Shown piece by piece: positions 58,290 to 64,000 of a stretch of 64,000 nucleotides of DNA. Position numbers and translations under genes: made by a program. Every line of letters begins with the position of its first letter. The stretch's first letter is position 1. Origin of the DNA: Kitasatospora acidiphila (GTDB lineage Bacteria > Actinomycetota > Actinomycetes > Streptomycetales > Streptomycetaceae); the NCBI RefSeq assembly GCF_006636205.1, contig NZ_VIGB01000003.1:6822501-6886500 (forward strand), in the 5' to 3' direction. The notes under the pieces are model-generated. The model saw only the letters and a program-made list of their open reading frames with translations. It was not told where the DNA came from and made no database searches.

Positions 58290-59081
58290 TCAGCCTGGCT
58301 TGACCGCCAGCGTCGCAAAATAGTTCGACATGTATTGGGCGGATGCGTTGGATCGGTCCGGTGCTTCTGCGAAGCCGGTGAGGACGAACCCCGCGGCGAG
58401 TTGCCCGCCGATCTGGTCGGTGAGGGTGTGGCTGTATTCAAGAGGGGCATCCGCGCCGAACTTCGTGGCGCGTTCCTCGGCGGAGTAATGCGTGACATCG
58501 CTGTAGGGCAGCTTGTGCACGACGACCAGCTCGCCACGCTCGTCGAGGGCCTCGTGGTCGAACAAGTACGCATCAGGGTTGAGGAAGCCCGCGAGCAGAG
58601 TTCCGCCCGGTCGCAGGACGCGGAAGCACTCATGCCACACCGGTGCCAAGTCGGGTACAAACAAGTTCGAGACCGGGTGGAACACAACATCGAATGCTGC
58701 GTCGCCGAAGGCGCCGAGGTCGCGCATGTCACCCAGGACGGTGCGCAGCTCGAGTCCGTCGCGTACCGCCACCATCTGGTCCTGGCCGAGCTGGCGGGGC
58801 GAGTTGTCGAACACGGTGACCCGCGCCCCTGCGGCGGCGAGGATCGGACCCTGCTGGCCACCGCCGGAGGCCAGGCACAACACGTCCTTGCCGGTCAGGT
58901 CCGTCGGCAGCCACGCGCGGTCGACTGGCTCACGCCCGATGAGAACAATCGACCAGTCGCCCATGCGGGCGCGCTCGACGTCCTCGGCACTCACCGGCCT
59001 CGACCACTCGTTGCCCTCCTGGACATACTTGTCCCAGGCTGCCCGATTATGGGCACCGGGGTCGACGACAAGGTCCTGCAC
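58290..59081 (-). CDS. SAM-dependent methyltransferase
   Basis: A 263-residue class I methyltransferase. N-terminal AHNRAAWDKYVQEGNEWSRP, motif I DVLCLASGGGQQGPILAAAG, VTVFDNSPRQLGQDQMVAV, FDVVFHPVSNLFVPDLAPVW, and CFRVLRPGGTLLAGFLNPDA. LASGGGQQGP is the form typical of the ubiE-like/DUF group in actinobacteria. GTG at 59081 with GGGAG 7 bases upstream. Substrate unknown. Confidence 0.87.
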   Translation of the reverse strand: MQDLVVDPGAHNRAAWDKYVQEGNEWSRPVSAEDVERARMGDWSIVLIGREPVDRAWLPTDLTGKDVLCLASGGGQQGPILAAAGARVTVFDNSPRQLGQDQMVAVRDGLELRTVLGDMRDLGAFGDAAFDVVFHPVSNLFVPDLAPVWHECFRVLRPGGTLLAGFLNPDAYLFDHEALDERGELVVVHKLPYSDVTHYSAEERATKFGADAPLEYSHTLTDQIGGQLAAGFVLTGFAEAPDRSNASAQYMSNYFATLAVKPG

Positions 59082-59260
59082 GTTTAACTCCCTGCTACAG
59101 CCAAGCGGACACCAGCGGTACTGACAGTTCGGTACGGCCAGCCAACACGATCACAGGTGCGGGAAACGGGCAACCCACATCGGGCCGACGAGTCAGAAGC
59201 CGCTTTCGCTGTAAGTCCCTTGAGGTTTGTACCCGGTGGGCTTGCGATAGGTTGCCCGAC

Positions 59261-59806
59261 ATGACTGGAACCGGATCCGTCCCCTGGCCGCCTGCCCCGA
59301 TACGGACCGAGCGGCTCGTGCTCCGTGAGTCCGAGGCCCGGGACCGTGCGGCGTTCATCGAGCTGTTCGCTTCACCAGAGGTGGGCACCTACGTCGGTGG
59401 CTCCCGACCGCGTGACGAGCTCGAGCGCGCGATGCCCGAGGTGCCCGGGCGGCGCTTCGGCTTCTTCGCGGTCGAGCTCGACGGAACAACGATCGGGATG
59501 ATCACGCTCGATGGGCGCGACCCGGAGCGTAAGGGACACATCCGTCCGGACGGCGGGGAGCCCGAGCTCGGCTACATGTTCCTGCCGCAGGCATGGGGAC
59601 GCGGGTACGCCACCGAGGCGTGCGCAGCGGCGCTCGACTGGTTCGCCGACGCGCATCCCGGCGAGCCGGTGGTGCTCTCCACCCAGACCGCCAACGACGC
59701 CTCGATGCGCATCGCGGCGAAGCTGGGGTTCACCGAGGTGGAGCGGTTCGAGGAGTACGGCGCCGAGCAGTGGTTCGGCATGTGGTCCCCGGTCACGCCG
59801 TCCTGA
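59261..59806 (+). CDS. GNAT acetyltransferase, RimJ/RimL type
   Basis: A 181-residue N-acetyltransferase. Start APIRTERLVLRESEARDRAA, core IGMITLDGRDPERKGH, LGYMFLPQAWGRGYATEACA (acetyl-CoA loop, RGxG), and late motif NDASMRIAAKLGFTEVERFE. Typical length. Substrate unknown. A 19-base terminator stem follows. Confidence 0.88.
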   Translation: MTGTGSVPWPPAPIRTERLVLRESEARDRAAFIELFASPEVGTYVGGSRPRDELERAMPEVPGRRFGFFAVELDGTTIGMITLDGRDPERKGHIRPDGGEPELGYMFLPQAWGRGYATEACAAALDWFADAHPGEPVVLSTQTANDASMRIAAKLGFTEVERFEEYGAEQWFGMWSPVTPS

Positions 59807-59832
59807 CGCTCCAGGGGTCTGAGGGCTTGGGG

Positions 59833-59880
59833 GAGCACCACGGTGGCCGACCCGGAGGCGAGTCGGCCACCGTGGTGCTC
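59833..59880. terminator. Bidirectional terminator
   Basis: GAGCACCACGGTGGCCGAC (59833-59851), 10-base loop, GTCGGCCACCGTGGTGCTC (59862-59880): perfect 19-base stem between convergent genes, stopping the GNAT and the b-subunit transcripts. Confidence 0.88.
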
Positions 59881-59887
59881 GGCCGGC

Positions 59888-60412
59888 TCAGGCCTTGGCA
59901 GTGACCCTCGTGTCGAGAGCCTTCGCGTCGAGCTCGGCGAAGAACTCGTCGGCGATGTCGCGCACACGCGGTACGTCGCCCAGCGGCTCGCCCACTATGC
60001 GGCCGGCGAGTTCGGTGGCCACGGCGATGACGTCCTCCCGCAGCTCCGCCTCCGCCATGACCCGATCGGCCTCCAACTGCACCTTGGCCGCTGCGACCAA
60101 CTGCTCCCGCTGCCGCTGCCCCTCGGCTCGCACGGCGGCGATGCGGGCAGCGCCTTCCTCTGCGGCGGCCTGGCGTATCTGGGCCGCCTCATGGCGAGCG
60201 GCGTTCAGCTCGGCTTGGTACTGCTCGTAGGTGGCCAGCGCTTCGGCGCGAGCGGCGTCCGCGCGTTCGGTGCCGCCGCCGATGGCGTCCTCACGGGCGG
60301 CGAGGGTCTTTTCGATCCGGGGCAGGAGGATCCCGCCGAGCACGGCGAAGATCGCGAAGAAGCAGACAAGGCCGACGACGAAGTCGGCGAGATGAGGCTG
60401 CAAGGGTCCCAT
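59888..60412 (-). CDS. Orphan F0F1 ATP synthase subunit b-like protein
   Basis: A 174-residue protein with the layout of AtpF: one N-terminal membrane helix (LADFVVGLVCFFAIFAVLGG), the turn LLPRIEKTLAAREDAI, then a long charged coiled-coil helix (ERADAARAEALATYEQYQ, HEAAQIRQAAAEEGAARI) and a C-terminal region IAVATELAGRIVGEPLG like the b/delta contact site. No other atp genes lie next to it, so it is not the main operon copy. Could be a regulatory variant of the stator or a different membrane coiled-coil protein. ATG at 60412. Confidence 0.75.
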   Translation of the reverse strand: MGPLQPHLADFVVGLVCFFAIFAVLGGILLPRIEKTLAAREDAIGGGTERADAARAEALATYEQYQAELNAARHEAAQIRQAAAEEGAARIAAVRAEGQRQREQLVAAAKVQLEADRVMAEAELREDVIAVATELAGRIVGEPLGDVPRVRDIADEFFAELDAKALDTRVTAKA

Positions 60413-60454
60413 GGAATTGCATGGTAGTAGTCATCAGTTGGTAAAGGAAGACCG

Positions 60455-62002
60455 GTGCGTGGTGCCCATCTCTGTTGGGTGGCAAGGTGGCTGACGGAGC
60501 GTCATCAGTCGTCAACGTGCGCCGGCGCAGTCGCCGCTGATCAGCAGGCCCTCGCGGCGGCTGACCGGCCGCCCGGCCTCGCCGAACAGCTCCGCACACT
60601 GCCCGTGCAGCAGAACCCGTTGCCCGCTGTCGAGCCCCGTGAGAGCATCAAGGGTTCAACGGTCCGTCTCCTTTCCTTTGCGCTTCGCAACGCAAATGAA
60701 AGAGTGCGGGCCATTGCCATGCCAACGCTTTTGAGAAATCCACCGAGATCTGCGAACGGCAGGTACCGTTTGATGTACACGCCAGAGTTAACAGAAGCCT
60801 GCATCGAGGATGCGAGCAACGTCTTGGTTGCGCCTTCGATGCTGCAAGACAATGACTTGGTCAGGGACTTCTTCGGATCCACGATCACGCCAGAGGAGCT
60901 TGCTTCCGGTTCGCCCGACCTCGCGCAGAAGACCGTCTACCTGTGTGGCGATATATCCGGGATCAGCGGCCGCCAACTGCATGCGGCTGCCCGGGTGTTC
61001 GTTGTCCGGGAGCTGTCACACGGTTACCGCGAGGACGTCGAAGAACCCTGGACCCTCGTCGACCTCGGCCGAGTCCCCGTCCGTGTACACGGCGTCGGCG
61101 TGTACTACCGCCGCTTTTTCGGACTCGGCGCCGATCACTTCGGACGGATCCGTGCCGAGCACGCGTTCCAGTCCCTGACGGAGTCCACCAAGCCCGGAAC
61201 GGCCCATCGCAGCGGAATCTATCTGACGCCCGTCACGCGAAGCGGTGACGAACTGCATTTCCGCCTGCTCCGGTGCTCCACGAATCTCTCGGGGCCGACC
61301 GAGGGCTTTCGCCCGACCGACACGCGCATCGTCGAGGCCCTGAACCGCGAGGCCGCCGCCGTCTTCCGGAACCAGGCACCGCTGAATCACGTCCTCGCTC
61401 AGATCTACCACAACACCCGTGCCACGGCCGAGCGCAAGCAGTCCAAGGCAAAGATCTCGGCCCATGCCGACAAGACCAAGGACATGCCCGTCAATGGCGT
61501 CATGGCCTTCTGCACCTTCTATGACGGGCTCGACAAGCTGCAGCCGCTGGCCGAAGACGCCTTCGACTACGGTGTGAAGGGTGCCAGCGGGCTGACCAAA
61601 CTCCACTTTCGCCTCAAGGAGCGGACCGAAGAACCCGACGGGGTCGCGCTCCCTGCGCAGTTCACCCTGACCCTCTATCCGGGCTCCGTGTTCTTCATGC
61701 CGCTGTCCACCAACCGCCTCTATACGCACGAAATCCGGCCGGCAGCGTTGGACGCCGAGTTGCTCCCGACCCGCCTGGGATACGTGGTGCGCTGTTCGAG
61801 CGCCGAAGCCGTTCACAAGAACGGCCACACGTTCCTCAAAGTGGCCGGAGACCTGGTGGAGCTGGGGCCACCCACGCCGGATGGCATGAACGAGCTGCGC
61901 AGGCTGTACGCCGAGGAGAACAGGACTTCGTCCTTCATCGACTACGGCGATGAACTTCTCTTCAGCATGAACACGGGAGACTACATTGCCCCCCGAGTCT
62001 AG
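60455..62002 (+). CDS. AlkB-like 2-oxoglutarate/Fe(II) oxygenase with N-terminal extension
   Basis: Up to 515 residues. The C-terminal about 220 residues fit the AlkB-like double-stranded beta-helix: HVLAQIYHNTRATAERKQSK, iron ligands H and D in KISAHADKTKDMPVNG, FTLTLYPGSVFFMPLSTNRL, third ligand in YTHEIRPA, and 2-oxoglutarate Arg in TRLGYVVRCSS. The about 200 residues before it are unknown (DISGISGRQLHAAARVFVVR, VHGVGVYYRRFFGLG). A TTA codon at 60788-60790 suggests bldA control. Start GTG 60455 has AAAGGA ahead; ATG 60719 is an alternative, since the first 270 bases have low codon bias. Overlaps the next gene by 17 bases. Confidence 0.7.
   Translation: MRGAHLCWVARWLTERHQSSTCAGAVAADQQALAAADRPPGLAEQLRTLPVQQNPLPAVEPRESIKGSTVRLLSFALRNANERVRAIAMPTLLRNPPRSANGRYRLMYTPELTEACIEDASNVLVAPSMLQDNDLVRDFFGSTITPEELASGSPDLAQKTVYLCGDISGISGRQLHAAARVFVVRELSHGYREDVEEPWTLVDLGRVPVRVHGVGVYYRRFFGLGADHFGRIRAEHAFQSLTESTKPGTAHRSGIYLTPVTRSGDELHFRLLRCSTNLSGPTEGFRPTDTRIVEALNREAAAVFRNQAPLNHVLAQIYHNTRATAERKQSKAKISAHADKTKDMPVNGVMAFCTFYDGLDKLQPLAEDAFDYGVKGASGLTKLHFRLKERTEEPDGVALPAQFTLTLYPGSVFFMPLSTNRLYTHEIRPAALDAELLPTRLGYVVRCSSAEAVHKNGHTFLKVAGDLVELGPPTPDGMNELRRLYAEENRTSSFIDYGDELLFSMNTGDYIAPRV
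60677..60696. promoter_or_regulatory. Inverted repeat, possible operator
   Basis: TTTGCG (60677-60682) and CGCAAA (60691-60696) around CTTCGCAA, in a low-GC stretch (60640-60850) that looks more like regulatory DNA than coding DNA. If the gene starts at 60719 this would be its operator region. Confidence 0.4.
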
Positions 62003-62756
62003 GATCTCGGATGAGATCCTCTCGTGCACCTTGCCGGCCGAGGATGATCTCTTTGCGGAGCTGTCGGCGTCGGCTCGTTTGGAAGACGTGGGAAAGGGCC
62101 GGCGAGGCGCCGTGCTCACCAGGACCGACGAGGCGGGTGGTGTGCCTCTCGTACGTACGACCACTCGGTACGGCAGCCCGACGCAGCGTTTCCAGGCGGT
62201 GCACGAGCGGCTGGCGCAACGGGTTCAAGAGCGTGCGGCGCTCCCGGTCGGCTTCAACAACGCTCTCATCGAGAGCTACACGAACGCCTACACGACCATG
62301 GGCAGCCATTCCGACCAAGCCCTCGATCTGGCCGACGAGTCGTTCATCGCCGTCTTCTCCTGCTACCGGCATCCCGAAGCGGGCCCGCCGAGGAAGCTGA
62401 TCTTCGAATCAAAGGGGTCCGGTGGCGAGAAGTTCGAGGTCCCCCTCGCCCACAACAGTGTCGTCGCCTTTTCCGTCGACTCGAATCGGCGACTCAGGCA
62501 CAAGATCGTATTGGACGCGCCCGCCCAGGCGGCGGACAACCAATGGCTGGGTGTGACTTTTCGAACGTCAAAAACCTTCGTTCGGTTTCGCGACGGACAC
62601 GCATACCTCCCGCAGGGTGCGCGCCTCATGTCGGCCGACGATGAGCAGAGGCGCGAGTTCTACCGACTGCGGCGCCGTGAGAACCATGAAACGGACTTCG
62701 GCTACCCCCTGCTGACGTACACCATCAGCGAGAGCGATCTGATGCCGCCCGTCTGA
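61986..62756 (+). CDS. Second AlkB-like 2-oxoglutarate/Fe(II) oxygenase
   Basis: A 256-residue partner of the preceding gene. Features: ESYTNAYTTMGSHSDQALDL with iron ligands H and D (HSD), FIAVFSCYRHPEAGPPRKLI, VPLAHNSVVAFSVDSNRRLR and third ligand with Arg in RLRHKIVL, then WLGVTFRTSKTFVRF (2-oxoglutarate Arg). Same AlkB-like beta-helix as the gene before, but low sequence similarity. The TTG start at 61986 has GGGAG 7 bases upstream and lies inside the end of the first gene (17-base overlap), so they are coupled and probably act as one unit. Substrate: nucleic acid repair or a modified small molecule. Confidence 0.72.
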   Translation: MPPESRISDEILSCTLPAEDDLFAELSASARLEDVGKGRRGAVLTRTDEAGGVPLVRTTTRYGSPTQRFQAVHERLAQRVQERAALPVGFNNALIESYTNAYTTMGSHSDQALDLADESFIAVFSCYRHPEAGPPRKLIFESKGSGGEKFEVPLAHNSVVAFSVDSNRRLRHKIVLDAPAQAADNQWLGVTFRTSKTFVRFRDGHAYLPQGARLMSADDEQRREFYRLRRRENHETDFGYPLLTYTISESDLMPPV

Positions 62757-62787
62757 CCTGGATCGCGGGGTGGAGCGGGTGAGCGTA

Positions 62788-62823
62788 CCGGGCCCCCGGA
62801 GCGGGGAGGCTCCGAGGGCCCGG
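62788..62823. terminator. Bidirectional terminator
   Basis: CCGGGCCCCCGGAGC (62788-62802), 6-base loop, GCTCCGAGGGCCCGG (62809-62823); 15-base stem with one mismatch between convergent genes. Confidence 0.75.
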
Positions 62824-62834
62824 GGGTGGGGGTG

Positions 62835-64000
62835 TCAGCCGCAGTGGGACCAGCCGCTGGTCCAGGAGGTGCTGCCGTAGGAGCCGCCCCACTCCACGCA
62901 GGTGCTCGGGGCGTACTCGCGTACCGGGCCGGCGTAGTAGGTGAAGTTGCCCGGGTTGCCGGCGGACGGGCCGCCCTGGACGGCGAGGGTGGCGTTCATG
63001 GCGACGGCGCCGCTGGGGTTGGCGGCGAGGGTGGTGGTGCAGTTGGTGCCGGTCGAGGTGTTGTAGAGGAGGTAGACGGTGGCGTCGCCCAGGCTGTGGG
63101 TGTCGATCACCGAGTAGCCGCTGCCGCAGACCTGGCCCGCCGTGTACGGGTTGCCGGTGGCGGGGGAGGGGGTGGGCGAGCCGGTGCCGCAGTGGCTCCA
63201 GCTGCTGGTCCAGGAGCTGCCCGCGTAGGAACCGCCCCACTGGACGCAGGAGTTGGGGGCGTAGGCGGTCACCGGGCCCGCGTAGTAGGTGTAGTTGCCG
63301 GAGTCGCCGGCCGGACTGCCGCCCTGCACGGTCAGGTTGGCGCTCATCGCCGCGCTGCCGCTGGGGCTGTGGGCGAGGGTGGTGACGCAGTTGCGGCCGG
63401 TGGCGCCGTTGTACAGCAGGTAGGTGGTGGCGCTGCCGAGGTCATGCGAGTCGATCACGCCGTAGCCGCTGCCGCAGACCTGGACCGGGGTGTAGATGTT
63501 GCTGCCCACCGGGCCGGGTGCACCGGAGCCGCCGCCGCAGTGCGACCAGCCGCTGGTCCAGGAGCTGCCCGCGTAGGAACCGCCCCACTGGACGCAGGAG
63601 TTGGGGGCGGATTCGGTCACCGGGCCCGCGTAGTAGGTGTAGTTGCCGGAGTCACTGGTCGAGGGGCCGCCCTGGACGGCGAGGGTGGAGCTCATCGCGG
63701 TCGCGCCGCTCGGGTTGCCGGCCAGGGTGGTCACGCAGTTGCGGCCGGTGGAGGAGTTGTAGAGCAGGAAGATGACCGCGCTGCCCAGGCTGTGGGAGTC
63801 GATCACGCCGTAGCCGCTGCCGCAGATCGTGCTCGGGCTGTACGGGTTGCCGCCCGGGACCGGCGGCGGGTTGTTGCCGGTGCCGCTGGCGACGGGGGTG
63901 GTGTAGCCGACGATGTAGTAGCCGTCGCCGGGGTCCACGCTGCTCGGTTCGTCGCCGACCGCCTTCTGGCCCGCGGATATGGTGATGGACGCCACGTGGG
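62835..64000 (-). CDS. Secreted protein with three SapA-like domains (partial, runs off the right edge)
   Basis: 388 residues visible, ending in TGA at 62835; the frame is open to the window edge (a GTG at 63995 exists but the family start is probably outside). Three domains of about 110 residues, each with CGSGYGVIDSHxLGSA, YLLYNxxTGxNCVTTLA, GNYTYYAGPVxxxAPNSCVQ and WGGSYAGSSWTSGWSHCG, four Cys each. This is the pattern of spore-associated protein A (SapA) of Streptomyces, here in triplicate with Pro/Gly linkers (GNNPPPVPGGNPYSP, SGAPGPVGSNIY). A secreted or spore-coat protein with disulfides is likely. Single SapA domains are the norm. Confidence 0.7.
   Translation of the reverse strand, partial: HVASITISAGQKAVGDEPSSVDPGDGYYIVGYTTPVASGTGNNPPPVPGGNPYSPSTICGSGYGVIDSHSLGSAVIFLLYNSSTGRNCVTTLAGNPSGATAMSSTLAVQGGPSTSDSGNYTYYAGPVTESAPNSCVQWGGSYAGSSWTSGWSHCGGGSGAPGPVGSNIYTPVQVCGSGYGVIDSHDLGSATTYLLYNGATGRNCVTTLAHSPSGSAAMSANLTVQGGSPAGDSGNYTYYAGPVTAYAPNSCVQWGGSYAGSSWTSSWSHCGTGSPTPSPATGNPYTAGQVCGSGYSVIDTHSLGDATVYLLYNTSTGTNCTTTLAANPSGAVAMNATLAVQGGPSAGNPGNFTYYAGPVREYAPSTCVEWGGSYGSTSWTSGWSHCG

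Noticed and set aside
60291..60660. Minus-strand frame near 60500-60650 giving a fairly protein-like peptide (LDSGQRVLLHGQCAELFG)
   Set aside because: It is closed by a stop directly upstream and has no start codon; it may be chance in GC-rich DNA or an old remnant, but cannot be called.
1..64000. tRNA, rRNA, phage integrase or attachment site
   Set aside because: No cloverleaf-like or ribosomal sequence and no integrase gene were noticed; only a TnpB element was found. Weak tRNA-like structures could still be missed by eye.

Overview
The window is 64 kb of very GC-rich actinobacterial chromosome. Short RBS-led or leaderless genes, many GTG starts, and the gene families present (a WhiJ/AbaA-like locus, NB-ARC-TPR regulator, BldB-like DUF397 relatives, SapA-like spore protein, eCIS-type effector, cysteine leader peptide) point to the Streptomycetaceae (Streptomyces or Kitasatospora). 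No rRNA, tRNA, CRISPR array, phage or large integrative element was seen. It reads as accessory chromosome arm or sub-core with one core pathway gene (cobN).

Layout. 0-9 kb: end of an MFS transporter, DUF2306 membrane protein, GNAT, a short-chain dehydrogenase, DinB protein, a cyclic 2,3-diphosphoglycerate synthetase-like P-loop protein, then a WhiJ-like cluster (HATPase, XRE-DUF5753 regulator, two tandem DUF397-like small proteins), an XRE-cupin regulator and a divergent metallo-hydrolase. 9.2-11.2 kb: a histidine-phosphatase gene cut in two by a TnpB-only IS200/IS605-family element; the ends can be placed almost to the base, and the host gene has since gained two nonsense codons. 11.3-21.3 kb: hydrolase behind a 17-codon leader and hairpin, TetR with divergent NmrA-like oxidoreductase and two operators, an eCIS-type effector with an HExxH motif, YihY/BrkB protein and ClC chloride channel, DUF2165 protein, CoA-transferase, small secreted protein. 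21.5-33.4 kb: NB-ARC-TPR regulator overlapping an esterase, GNAT, a carrier-protein ligase remnant, a large secreted lectin/DUF7507-repeat protein, Ser/Thr kinase, HxlR with divergent imine reductase-like gene, secreted DUF642-like protein.

33.6-49.6 kb: P-loop ATPase plus membrane-anchored binding protein, MerR regulator, 2-oxoglutarate oxygenase behind a cysteine-type leader peptide, thioredoxin and a flavin disulfide reductase, UPF0104 flippase-like protein, DsbA-like plus VKOR oxidative folding pair, two secreted lipoproteins, ECF sigma and its zinc anti-sigma, methyltransferase and ricin-type lectin. 49.7-64 kb: cobN under a cobalamin riboswitch, MarR, hydrolase with an odd repeat array in front, NCS1 permease, a serine hydrolase remnant, methyltransferase, GNAT, an orphan ATP synthase b subunit, two overlapping AlkB-like 2-oxoglutarate oxygenases, and a secreted protein of three SapA-like domains running off the right edge.

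Two window-wide points matter to a user. First, at least six otherwise normal genes (1791-2488, 5439-5881, 12993-13873, 17032-18338, 40370-41796, 54367-55181) are broken by what is in each case one missing base, most in G/C runs; this pattern looks like consensus under-calling, so these genes are probably intact in the organism. Second, true decay is also present: the histidine phosphatase (insertion plus two in-frame stops) and the N-terminally truncated serine hydrolase cannot be explained by one missing base.
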